A DNA stretch of 64,000 bases from the NCBI GenBank assembly GCA_032207245.1, contig CM063502.1, positions 46,520,686 through 46,584,685 on the forward strand, in the 5' to 3' direction. Within the stretch, counting starts at the first letter, position 1. Each line of letters starts with the position of its first letter. Of this stretch, positions 1-17,913 are shown piece by piece. The position numbers were made by a program, and so were the translations under genes. The DNA is from Pardosa pseudoannulata. Lineage: Eukaryota > Arthropoda > Arachnida > Araneae > Lycosidae. The notes beneath the pieces are model-generated. The model did no database searches, was not told the origin of the DNA, and saw nothing but the letters and a program-made list of their open reading frames with translations.

Positions 1-487
1 AAATAAATTTGTTCTTTCAAATGTATTAGGTTGGTCAAACTAATTATTTATAAGTTATCCAATTAGTCAACGGATAGCAAAATACTGATAGCAACATAAT
101 CAACCAGCCAATCTAGGAGAAAATTCAAGACCACCAAAATTTGAAGCTGAACTTGAAATTACGGGGTAGAAAATATCTTCAGCTGAACATAGCTTTCAGT
201 TTAGTAATTTTTTAGTCCTTTAAATATCAACTTGTGAAGTCGAGGCTAAGTATAAAAAATTCACAGTGGAATAAAATATTTGCTGTTTTGTTATTTTATT
301 ATTCATTTTTATTATTTGACTCACTTTTGTATAATTTGATCTAAAAAGACCAAATTATTAGTTTATTTTTATTTCATTAGTCAAGCACTTTGTGCTCATA
401 TAATTTTTTAAATTACCAAAAAGTTTCAGAAATCTGTTAGGACCTATATTTTTTTCCCACGATTGATTTGCTGATCAAAATTACAGA

Positions 488-622
488 TGACTGCTGAGTA
501 GATAAGGCGATGCTTTTTGGTATCTGAGTTCGCGTTTTCGAATCCCACTATTGGCATGAATATTAGATACCATTTGGAGTCGGATTTTAAAAGTAGACCC
601 AAATCTAAAGACTCCTTAAGTT
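488..622 (+). mobile_element. SINE family A, decayed copy
   Basis: A degenerate version is seen: a TCGAATCCCACTATTGGCATGAAT block (B-box and downstream), a CATTTGGAGTCGG block matching the TTCGGAATCGG body, and AAAGTAGACC. The 3' end runs into a poly(A)/(AAAT)n/(TA)n tract starting at 623. Confidence 0.6.
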
Positions 623-1803
<1,181 letters not shown>

Positions 1804-2280
1804 TGTAATATATCAAAATTATTTAACTTAAATATTTCCTTAAAAACCTCCTCTCTCTCATTCTAATTCCTTAAAATCTTTTTCCCAGCCTCTAAATGTC
1901 TTAATCAAAGGAGTGTTTTCGACTTAAAATTCTACCCAAAGCTTTCTATCCTACAGATGTAAATTTTCTGTCTATTCAAGACTTTTCCCAGTTGTTGCCG
2001 GCAAATGGCTCCGCGTTTTTCCTGATCTTGCACCTAAATTCGCTGAGTAAGTTGGAAAATTATTTCTGTCTTTCCTTTGGGCACCTCTGTTTGAACAGAG
2101 TGATTTTTGTGTCTTTTCTTTGTTTGTCGTTAAGTAGTAAAGATGCCTTTTTTAGCAGCTCTGAAATAAAGTTTTAATTAGACTTGTGCCGTTCTCTTCA
2201 ATGTCGGCTGACTGACTTTTTATTACTGCTAGTTGTTTAGCTTTCTCCTTGTCTAACAATTTTAAAATTTAAGGATTACA
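1804..2280 (+). mobile_element. Solo-LTR-like element, copy 1 (TGTAAT...ATTACA)
   Basis: This 477-bp segment starts TGTAATATATC and ends AGGATTACA, with TG/CA ends. A second copy lies at 17231-17767. A polyadenylation-type AATAAAG occurs about 110 bp before the end, followed by the conserved ACTTGTGCCGTTCTCTTC. It is bordered by CA/TA repeats on both sides. There is no internal coding sequence, so a solo LTR is the simplest reading; a short-TIR DNA element remains possible. The 61-codon frame inside (1992-2177) is chance. Confidence 0.6.
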
Positions 2281-2396
<116 letters not shown>

Positions 2397-4607
2397 GGGT
2401 ACTTACATATTTTTTGAGCTATTTCTGGGCCATTTAATTAACTTTTAAAAAATAAAATTATTGATATGATACTCTGTTTCCTGAATTATAAGTCTTTATA
2501 AAGATTTTACTGTTAGAATGGCCTTTAGTAAACTTTTAAGGGCACTTATTTCCCATCTTCTTCCTAAACTTTCCAGAGACTATGAATTGTGATGGGTTTG
2601 CAATTATAAAGAGCCAAGGAAGCAAAGACACAATAGTACATAAGTGAAACGTGTGATGACGTCCCAGGAGTATGATGGAAAAAAATATTTTTCCAAAATA
2701 TTTATATTTTTTAAAATGCTTGTATCAGTCTTTTCAACGAATGAGGTGCTATTTTTTGAAGGATGACTTGTAGCTTTGCCTTGAGGAAATTTCACATTTC
2801 GAAAGCCGTTGTGATAAAGAGATAAAATTTACTAAGCAAATATGGGTCGTAAAGTTTTCTTTAGATAGTACGTTGAGTTAGTTTTATGTTTTTCTATTTT
2901 TCTTCGTTTTTCTTTCCTACTTTAGGATAATCCTGCGAAAATTATTAACCCCTTACTAAAACTTTTTCTTTTATATTGATGGAACTAGATTTGTATATTT
3001 TTCTTCGTTATTGATAATAATAGAATAATAGTAATTTTGATAACAATTCGTTGCAGTCATTTTTAATAAATTCAGGTTTCATCAAGGGTCACAATAGATT
3101 TCCATTTATCTCTTGCAAAAATTTTATACAAGGTTCTACAAAATGTTCCACACTGAGTCACATGCCACGAAAAAATAAGTAATCATTAAACTTTATTGAA
3201 ATTATATAAGTTGCTACTGATGGTTTATTTTTTAATCATTGTTAAGACAGATCTATTAAAAAAACTTTGCAATTGAATCTTGCGTTAACGGATTTTACTC
3301 TTGTTACCAGCGATTTCACTTTAGAATCATTCGAAATAGTAGGTAGGTTTAGGGATGTTTTCGTTTTTTTCCCCAAGTCTTCTTTCCTCTCGGAACTAAT
3401 GGTTGAAGAGTTTTTCCTATCCAATTAATAATGTTATTTATTTTACAGTTAGGAATTTTAGCATCATACATTTTACAACAACATTTTTAAATTATGGAAC
3501 AAGAATATTTGTCTCTGGAAACCACAAAAAATATCCTTAAATCTCTGGAAAGCTTTCTCAAGGGAAATTAAAATCAATACCTCTGAAAGTTTCACAAAAA
3601 ACTTTTCTATCATAGAAATCACTATTCAAATTTATAGTCGAGAGAAAAGGCTATTAGACTGAGCATGAAAAATATAATCTTTACAACTTAAACATTAATG
3701 AAGCTGCTGAGAAATCGTTCTAAGAATGTGTAAATTTTAACAATGTGGAATCGTGATTCCATCCGCTTTTCTCTTCCGAAAACTTTATTCACATATTTAA
3801 ATTAGTCATACCTCATCTGTACAGGTAGATATAATTTTGGGGGTACCTTTCAACGTTGTATCAAACATTTAGCTTAGTGTATAACATACTGATTGACTAA
3901 CTCAGTATACAAACCACTAGAATGTGATACATACCGATGTATAATTTTACATTTTTGGTGATAAGATGAGTTAAACATTTGATATTAAACCTCTCCCAAA
4001 TATTTTACCATATGGGCCTTGTTAACCAAGAGTAAAATTTTAGAGTAGAAACTGGGGATTGTACTTAGAAAAAATACCATGTCTTGAACTACAGGGTGTA
4101 TATGTATCCCCTTTCATTAAATTGTTTTCTATTCAAATCTGATACCTTCAAATGAAAAAAAAATATTGTACCCACAATCCTTGTCATTTGATTTAGGGAC
4201 ATAAACAAATAAACTCTTGAATATGAAATCTAGAACTTTTTTCTGTTTTCACTTCTAGGAGTCCAATAAGATGTCGAAATTGGGGTAAACTACAACTGAG
4301 TACATTGCCAAGACTTTATTTTCTAAATTACAAATAAATAAATAAAAGATAGCATGACTCTTTTTTTCTGTATATTCACACAGATAAACTAGTAGAGAAA
4401 TAATTGTACATAGTTGATATTAAATTCTCACTTCAGAACTATATTTACTTATTAACCGTACAGGAAAAAAATAAGTATAATCTAGACTAGAGCAGTTAGA
4501 AACTGGCGGTACTGCCAAGTCCCAGTATGTAAAGGTTTAATATGATGAACAATTGTTATCGTATGTTAATTTTAAAGTTATTAAACTAAATAACATTGCA
4601 AAATCAA

Positions 4608-4770
4608 CAGAGGCAGTGATGTAGTGAAGGGGGAAATATGGGAGTTATAAACCCCTCCTCCAATAAAGATTGTTGTATACATTAATTATATGTGAAGGTT
4701 GCTGTATCAGTGCTGTGATGTGGAATAAAAGGGGAGACATCTCCATGAAAAATTTCTCACTACACCTCTG
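4608..4770. mobile_element. Possible hAT-type MITE
   Basis: The left end CAGAGGCAGTGATGTAGTGA and the right end, read in reverse complement as CAGAGGTGTAGTGAG, form an imperfect terminal inverted repeat of the CAGAGGTGTA kind used by hAT elements. No 8-bp target duplication could be matched, so this is tentative. Confidence 0.4.
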
Positions 4771-4794
4771 AATAGAGGTAATGCTTACATAGCT

Positions 4795-4875
4795 ATGGTC
4801 TCACTAGCCTTCGTGTTACAAAATGTTGACCGTAGCACTCAACACCGTAGCACAAGTTAAACCAAACCACACATA
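4795..4875 (+). mobile_element. SINE family A, 3' end fragment
   Basis: GGTCTCACTAGCCTTCGTG, then TTGACCGTAGCACTC and an ACCAAACC tail match the SINE 3' region. No target duplication was seen. It starts shortly after the possible hAT-type MITE at 4608-4770. Confidence 0.65.
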
Positions 4876-6045
4876 GATACACAAACACCTCATTCGGTTG
4901 ATTATACTCACATTTTTAAAGCCCTATTTTTTAAGTAAATTTAAAAAGAAATTTTATTATTATGACTATTATTTAAAAATAATTTAAAATAAGTAATTTT
5001 ATAATGTTTCATAGCAATAATATAAAATGGCTCTCAGTTCTATCAACGTTTAGTATAGGGTAAATTAAAAAGAATTTATCCTACTACAAAACGCTATTTC
5101 TCTAACTTAAAAACGTTGGCGGTTAGCTTCTATTCATTGAAAAATATAGTTTAATGTGTTGAATAAGCATCTAGAATCATAACTTATAGCTCCTTTGTCA
5201 AATTTTGGCAGTAAAAAATTAGAAGTGTGAAGTTTGCAAAAGTATATATTTATTTTCACTTATAGTGCAATAAGTAAACGCTAAGCGATAGAACTGAAAA
5301 CAGATGAAATGTATACGATTGAGCAGCCATGATTAATTTTGTTGAAAATCCATAAATATACGAGACGTGGTGTGACATGGCTTCGCGGTCTAAAAATTTA
5401 TAGCACAGCTTGCACAAAAAAGAAGTAACTGACATAAGAATAAAATAGGGAAATACCATTGTGGCTGGATGCTGTAATGGATCGTTGCTATACACTTCTT
5501 GAAAGTCAAGAGGTCTGCAGTATCTTCACAGTGGATAAAGAATTCTGAAAGGTATGTAGATAGGATATTTTTCATCTTGTGACACATTGTTGTCTCAACA
5601 GAAAGATATAATAAAGAGTTATTTTCCAGAAAGTGTATCGCGCTTGGATAATATTTAATTGCACTGCTAGAAAAATAATACATTATATTTCCTATTACGG
5701 TACCAATAAAATCACAAATTTTTATTGATTTTCAGGATTGTTACTTTTTTATTACCATACAGAAACAAGCAATTATCAGAAAAATTTAAATAGATACTAA
5801 ATAAAACGTAGAAGATAGTTTTTAATTAAACTTCTAACGAACTAGTATTAATTAATTACTTTTACAATTACATGGTTTCATAACAAAAATACAAGAAAAG
5901 ATACAGAATTTACTGCTGTTTATTGTTTAGTGCTTTTTCCCATCAAAAGTTATTTTCTCTATGTTTTAAAACTTTAGGGAAATAAGGAAAAGTAATTAAA
6001 ACCATACAAGGAGTAAATAGAATTAGATAGTTAAAACATTATTAT

Positions 6046-7240
6046 TTATATATTTTTTGATTAGGATTTCGGTATAATATGAATTATAAAATATAAAAAT
6101 CTGCGGTTTTTAACTTTTAATTACCTTTAAAAGAATAGAATAACAAAATTTTTTGCCTTTCTCATTATAATATTATCATTCTTCTAAGAAATATATCAGG
6201 CTAAAGAAGCACCATATACAAAGAGTGGCCGATTAAACTGTTGCTAATGAAATTATTGAAGTGTAACTTTCGCACTTTTTCATCACGTTTTCATCATGGA
6301 ATATGTGTTTAGCTAATAAAACAAACAGAAAAATAACTTACTGTATAGTATTGTAAAGTAAACAACAACAAAAAAAAATTCAAAAATAAGGATGATGTAT
6401 TACTTTTGTTAATTTAGGTTTTCTATATTATAAGTAAAAAATAATGTAAGAAGTAAAAAAACGAGGACAAATTTAAATGTTTTATTTTTTAGTTCAGACA
6501 GTTCCATTAAACTCAGAGATTTATTATAATTTGGTTAAAAATGCTGTAGTGGCGAAATAAATGCTACCGTTTATATCAAAATAATCAAGTATATATTTAT
6601 AGGAAATGTATTATATACAAATGTACACATTTTCTATAAATGTATTAATAATAATGTATAATTTTCCCCTTAAATGTATTATAATCATAGTGGTTAGCTA
6701 TGTTCGTTTTGATAAAAAAATAATATAAGAGATGGTAAAATATTTTAGAATTCATGCAATACATTCGTATTCTTAAAGTGGGTTAAATATAGCAACGATC
6801 TTAAAGAAGAAAAGAAGTAAAAAGAAAATAATAAAAATTCAATATATCTGGCTAAAGAAGCATCATATACAGAGAGTGGCCGATTAAACTGTAGCTAATG
6901 AAATCATTGAAGTGTAGCTTTCGTACTTTTTCATCATGTTTGATACATTTTTCCATAGAACTGACATAGAAGTTTTATATTGTCCATGTATCAAAAATGA
7001 TGAAAAAGTACGAAAGTTACACCTCACAATGATTTCATTAGATACAGTTTAATCGACCACTCTCTGTATATGGTGCTTCTTTAGCCAGATATATTTCCTA
7101 GAAGAATGATAATATTATAAGGAAAAATGCAAAAAATTTTGTTAGTCTATTCTTTTAAAGATAATTAAAAGTTAAAAACTGGAAATTTTTATATTTTATA
7201 ATTCATATTATACCAAAATCTCAATCAAAAAATAATATAG
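6046..7240. mobile_element. Foldback element with about 245-bp inverted arms
   Basis: The left arm (6046-6290) is the imperfect reverse complement of the right arm (about 6995-7240), matching from GGTATAATATGAATTATAAAATATAA through the TTCTTCTA and GCTAAAGAAGCACCATATAC blocks. The region between contains a core of about 540 bp (6300-6842) and a third, direct copy of the inner arm (6841-6947). That third copy pairs with the right arm to form a tighter hairpin (6841-7110, loop about 38 nt). The core also occurs without these arms at 13916-14432. No coding capacity was seen. It looks like a composite foldback or long-TIR non-autonomous transposon. Confidence 0.75.
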
Positions 7241-8329
7241 GTGCATTTTAAACCGTAAACTACTTAAAAACAATCGAAAAAACCTAATGTAAACTAGATT
7301 ATTTTGTATAAAATTAATGTATTCAATTAACTATTGTTATATACAGTAAAATATTTATCAAATATTTTACCCAAACTATTCTACAGTGTTTTTTGTTTGC
7401 ATGTGGTATTTGAGCAGGGAATTTCTTTTTAAACTTCACTTCCGAATTCCTATTTTTCTTTGTTTACGTCAGCTTGTCGATTATCACATAACTGACAGGA
7501 TTTTTGAATAAAGAGAGAAATCACATCTTCGGATAAAAAAGGTTATTGACAGGAAGAGATATAAAAGACGTTTTAGAACAAGATCTAAAACATTCAGCTT
7601 GGATAGTTCAATTAGGGTCTATGTAACTTATGGTGGATGCACCGATCTGCCAGCTATTGACATAATGGCTTTCAAATTCATAAATTTAGATTGTCAGGAG
7701 TGTTGGTGGTTTTTGAAATGTTTAGATTTCAATTCATTCTGTGAAAAATCACTATTTTTATTTGTACAATAAATTAAAATAAAGTTTTTAATGCTAATAA
7801 AATACATATGTAAATTAATTCAAATTGAGGTTTTATAAGAGAGCCCAATAAAGCTTGCTGAACATTAGTATGCTTTATGTAATTTTATTTTAATTTGAGC
7901 TAGTTTGAGTCCTTCCAAGTACATCAAATTTGATATCAATCAATTAAAAAAATTACAAAATGTTTTTCCGAGATCTTCGGGTTCAGTTGAATTGAAATAT
8001 AAAACACATGTTACACGTTTCATAAACACTACTATACTTGCCTAAAAACATTCGTTAAAGATACATTTCTCTTCCGTGTAACCGTCCTACGTCCAACATA
8101 AGTTCGCGCCCAAAATTAAAGGCAAATTACTTTTGTTTACTCTGAATCTTAATATTATAAACAATTTTAATGTTTAAAAAATTTAAGAACATTGCTTTAC
8201 ATAATGTTTGATGCAGTTTTTATTTCAAAAAGTAATTATATTTGTGATTTAGGGATATCTGAATGTGTCGTAAAACCCAAACTGTCAAAATTAACCCATT
8301 AATGCCTAGCTTCCCTTTTTAGGACAAAC
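7241..8329. other. AT-rich, nothing recognised
   Basis: No repeat or coding signal could be supported. Confidence 0.5.
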
Positions 8330-8770
8330 TAAAATATAGTTTCTCATGTCGTAAGAGGCGACTAAAATGGGCACCCTGAACTTGGGGTTTATATCAGGGG
8401 ACTAGCCTCCAGGTTGAGGATTGAGCGTGGGCTTGACAACCCCACCTGTAAAACAATTATGTTCAAAAATTCAAAAAAATTAAAAACCGAAGGGATTCGG
8501 TGGCTTGGACATTTATTCATAACTGAGAATACTAACCCAGTAGAATAACTCCCATTTACCAAAGCTATGTAAACTAGAAAGTAGGGAAGACCACCAATTA
8601 AGTGGATTGACACTTTTGAAAGCGCATAAAAAATCTTACGTAAGGGAGACTGAAGAAGCTTTGCCTCGGATTGGACCAGATGACGGAGACTGATTGGGAC
8701 AATCTTGGCTTTAATGGGTTGTAATGCCTTAGAGAAGAAGCAGAAAAGATAGTTTTTAGAACTTTTACGC
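8330..8770 (+). pseudogene. Non-LTR retrotransposon (LINE) relic, internally deleted
   Basis: The second part (about 8490-8720) encodes, with stops and frame changes, RWLGHLFIT then GRPPIKWIDTFESA and later ALPRIGPDDGDWDN-like fragments in a different frame. This is the pattern of the C-terminal tail after the reverse transcriptase of arthropod LINEs. The part before it (about 8345-8460), with GAGGCGACTAAAATGGG and a GGCTTGACAACCCC motif, resembles leader sequence found upstream of the endonuclease in such elements. I recall that association from memory and it needs checking. If both are right, the whole endonuclease-RT core is missing between about 8460 and 8490. Open frames on the opposite strand here (8389-8826) are shadows. 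Confidence 0.6.
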
Positions 8771-8829
8771 CTTGTAGGTACAAGCTTTCTTTTTAAGCGC
8801 AGGTAAATGGTCATTCTGGAAAACACATA

Positions 8830-10894
<2,065 letters not shown>

Positions 10895-10964
<70 letters not shown>
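10895..10964. repeat. (TA)n microsatellite
   Basis: A nearly pure TA tract right of the LTR-like element. Together with the tract at 10511-10586 it may be one original microsatellite split by the insertion. Confidence 0.95.
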
Positions 10965-10969
<5 letters not shown>

Positions 10970-12163
10970 GTATGTAAAAGTGTGTGAACACCTTGTGTAT
11001 ATATGTGTTGTATTGCTCCAAAGATGATTTTGGAATTAAGAACAAAATTCAACGTGAACAAGTCTTAGACGCTACAATAAAAAAAAATTAGTTTAAACGT
11101 TATAGAACTGTTCTTGATAACTACTTGATAACTACTAATGATAGAAGGATCCAGATCTTAAATGATTTGCTCTTTTCATTACTTAAAAATTCATTTTTAT
11201 TTTTCTTCCAACCTAGGTTTAATGGCAGTGTAATAAAATATAATTTCATAAACTTACAGCATCTATTTGCTGTATACAAGTATACAAATCTTCTTTTTCT
11301 TACATGTATGAATAACTTTCCGTCCCGAATAACCATGACAGGAAACTTTATTTTCAAAAAGAAAATGAATATCCTAAGTTCTCGTAAGAGAAATTCTTTT
11401 AATATATCTTTCAATTCAATAAGAATGAAAAACCTCTTCATATCCAACAATTTCTGCCTATTTGTCATTAAAACTTACATTTTGGATTTTGAAAAAGTCC
11501 CAGATGCAGTGGAGGAAAATGATTTCTTCGTCTGATCACGATATAAAAGTATTTTGATCTGTTTCTCATAGATTTAGGGCTTTGATAAAATACGTCTCTT
11601 AACATTAGAAACGCATGGCTAAAAATATGCAAAAAAAGAATGACATTTTTTTTGGTAGGTTATCTATAATTTTTACGCAACTTTGATTGCAGGTTGAACA
11701 TTTTTGTTCCAAATAATTTTAAAAAGGCGCATTATTAGATTGAAATTTGTGATGTTTTAGATGCCGGGCTTCCCATAAAACAACTTTCTGTAACATTAAT
11801 TCTTTGAATTCGAATACACTATTTTTGAGGTAAAATATTGAAAAAATAATGCGTACTTATTTTTGAATTAATATATTTTCACATTATTTCTAAAAAATAA
11901 GCAATTTAAGTTTAAGTATAAAATGCAACTGGGAGCTAAAATTGTATCTTAAAATGTGCTTAAAATTTATTATGGTAAGTTTTCTATACTTAATGGTTTT
12001 GCTTGCTATAAAATATAGTTTGCTTTTTGGTATGATAAAGGACCATACTTAAGTATGTAAGTAAAAGCAGGTTGGGAATTCAGTAAAACTTGGTGAACAT
12101 TTATTTCTAGTATGAAACTTTAAATTTATTGAAGAAAATAATTTTAAACCTACACACTCGTGG
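10965..12163. other. AT-rich; overlapping frames on both strands judged chance
   Basis: Frames of 136 codons (plus, 11125-11535) and 115 codons (minus, 11121-11468) overlap each other. Neither shows a known motif, and their composition is the F/L/I/K/N mix expected from AT-rich DNA. Confidence 0.5.
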
Positions 12164-12167
12164 TTAA

Positions 12168-12571
12168 CCACTTGCGCTACAAAGACGTGCCAGGCACGTC
12201 GAGATGCTTTTGTTACAGAACCGAAAGCGACGTGTATACCACGTCGATAGTCACTTCGCGCAGAAACAAATGCGACTTGTGCGTGGTACCTCGGCTAATC
12301 GTAAGAGTTCAGCCGTTCATTCTTCCAGCTACAGTTCTACAGTGAATAACATCGCGTGCTGTCTTGAGAATATACCAGAGTTGAGAATATACCTGAGTAT
12401 GTTGTACGATTTTTTTACACGAGAATTCCTTTAGTTTTTGAGATATCTTACTATAATGCTGAAAAATTGAATGAAGTATTTTTTGAAGTATTTTTTCAAA
12501 AATACTTCAAAAATTTTTTAATGTCGCGGAGCGCGGCGCGGCCACCGGCAGTTAAATCGTAGCGCAAGTGG
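12168..12571. mobile_element. TTAA-flanked MITE with 13-bp perfect TIRs
   Basis: This 404-bp element begins CCACTTGCGCTAC and ends with its exact reverse complement GTAGCGCAAGTGG. It is flanked by TTAA on both sides (12164-12167 and 12572-12575). A TTAA target duplication is the hallmark of piggyBac and also Kolobok elements. No transposase is present; the two overlapping frames (12160-12434) are chance readings. Inside are short repeats of ACGTG...CACGTCG, an A/T hairpin near 12478-12520 and a very GC-rich block at 12522-12552. Confidence 0.85.
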
Positions 12572-12734
12572 TTAAAAAGATTCTGTGTACAAGATGATGG
12601 TAGATTTTGTTTTGACGCAATTACAAATACGATTTTATAGATATCTTTACAGGTTAGCAATAATTGAAATTTGAACTACATTTTTCATCGATGTACTTAG
12701 TATCGTCCTTCTAAACCCCTCGGCATAACAGCCC

Positions 12735-12770
12735 CTAGGGGGCCAGGGCCTACGGTGCCCTGGCCCCTAG
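12735..12770. other. GC-rich inverted repeat (hairpin)
   Basis: The left arm CTAGGGGGCCAGGGC (12735-12749) pairs with the right arm GCCCTGGCCCCTAG (12757-12770) around a 7-nt loop, with one bulged G. The surrounding 12715-12800 is GC-rich in an AT-rich region. Its function is unknown; it may be part of an unrecognised mobile element. Confidence 0.8.
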
Positions 12771-12799
12771 AAAAATTACCCCGTTTGCAAACCCCGTTT

Positions 12800-13915
12800 A
12801 GCTGGCGAAAATCTAAAAAATAGTTATCAAGGATGTGACCGTGAAACAAAAAGGGCCATTAAGAAGTAGAAAAACATTTATTTAACTTAAAATAGAATTA
12901 CAATGCAGACAATGCAAAACACTACAACGTTAGAAAGACGATGAGAAAGTTTTTTGGGAATTGTTCGAGGTTGAAGCCGAGAAGATTAAGAACTACCAAC
13001 GTAGACAAACCTTCGAGGCATCTTTGCTTTGCGGTTTTGCCCTCTCGACTTCACAACTTTCATGGCTATTTTGGAATCTTCAACTAAACGTGATTTTCTA
13101 CCAAATGTTAAAAGGTAATTTTTCATCTTCTTGCTGCCTACATTCACACGTCTGAATTTGTTGGTCGAAGTCGGCAACGCCCTGTATAAAAGTGGTTAAA
13201 ATTAGAAAGCAAATGCATGATTTATTTTTAGAGCGATTAATCATTGATTGTTTGAAGATGACATTTATTGAAAATACTCCTCGTGCTTTTCTTTTACACA
13301 TGATATAATCATTTTTACTTTTAACGTACATTCCAGGCATTAGAGTGAAACTTACTTCTTATCGAAACCAATCGAGGACAAATATAAAGAGAAAAGAATA
13401 ATTAATAGTGAAAATATCCAATTTTACAGTACAAAATGCTTACAATAATGATTTTAGGTGCATAAAATATATATTTTGCAATTCAAAACTTATTAATTCT
13501 GAATAACTTCTATTGTATAAGCTATAAGGTAAACAAATGATAAATTTCAATGTGATATTAGAGTTAAAATTGCACTTGAAATGTTTGAAATATTCATAAA
13601 ATGCAGAAAGCTTTTTTTCTAAAGCATTTAAACCTATTAATAGTAATAATTGAGTCCTATTTTGGCACAACAGTTATTTTTTATAGAATGATGCAGATTA
13701 CAAAACTCTTTTTACAACTCATTCTTCTTAGTTACATTTTTTAATTCCATGAGGTAGAATTATCAAATTTTCTGCACCATTTAGTTTGCCTGAAAGTCCA
13801 CCTACTGTCTTAAAAATATTCCAGTTAAAACGATTAAAAGAGTTTTAAAGGAAAGAAGCTACATTTAAGAGAGTATTTTTGATTTAAAAAATGGATTTGA
13901 CCGTTTTACTATTGA
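12800..13915. other. AT-rich, no gene recognised
   Basis: Frames at 12961-13155 (plus) and 12986-13177, 13098-13340 and 13440-13670 (minus) overlap or show no motif and are treated as chance. Confidence 0.5.
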
Positions 13916-14432
13916 AATATGTGTTTAGCTAATAAAACAAAAAGAACGATAAATTACTGTATAGAATTGTAAAATAAACAACAAAAAAATTCAAAAATAA
14001 GGATGACGTATTACTTTCGGTAATTACGTTTTTTACATTATAAATAAAAATAATGTAAAAAGTAGAAAAATCCGAGCACAAATTTAAATGTTTTATTTCT
14101 TAGTTCAGACAGTTCCACTAAACTGAGAGATTTATTATAATTTGGTTAAAATTGCTGTAGTGGTGAAATAAATGCTACAATTTACATCAAAATAATCAGG
14201 TATACATTTATAAGAAATGTATTACATACAAATGTATACATTTCCTATAAATGTATAATAATCATAGTAGATAACTATGTTTCTTTTGGTAAAAAAAATA
14301 ATAATATATGAGAGGGTAAAATATTTTAGAATTCATGCAATACATTCGTATTCTTAAAGTGCGTTATGCGGTTAAATATAGCAACGATCTTAAAGAAGAA
14401 AAGAAGTAAAAAGAAAATAATAAAAATTCAAA
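13916..14432 (+). repeat. Second copy of the 6300-6842 core, without the inverted arms
   Basis: This about 520-bp segment aligns over its full length with 6300-6842 in the same orientation. Shared landmarks are ATATGTGTTTAGCTAATAAAAC at the start, the block with TTTAGTTCAGACAGTTCCA, the TGCTGTAGTGG block, and AGCAACGATCTTAAAGAAG at the end. Homology stops abruptly at both ends, where the other copy has its inverted arms. No target duplication was identified. Confidence 0.75.

Positions 14433-17913
<3,481 letters not shown>

Noticed and set aside
8389..8826. 145-codon minus-strand ORF
   Set aside because: It is a shadow of the plus-strand LINE relic, where the C-terminal LINE motifs are read on the other strand.
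11121..11535. 136-codon plus-strand ORF and 115-codon minus-strand ORF
   Set aside because: They overlap on opposite strands, have an AT-driven residue composition, and show no motif, splice signals or paralogue.
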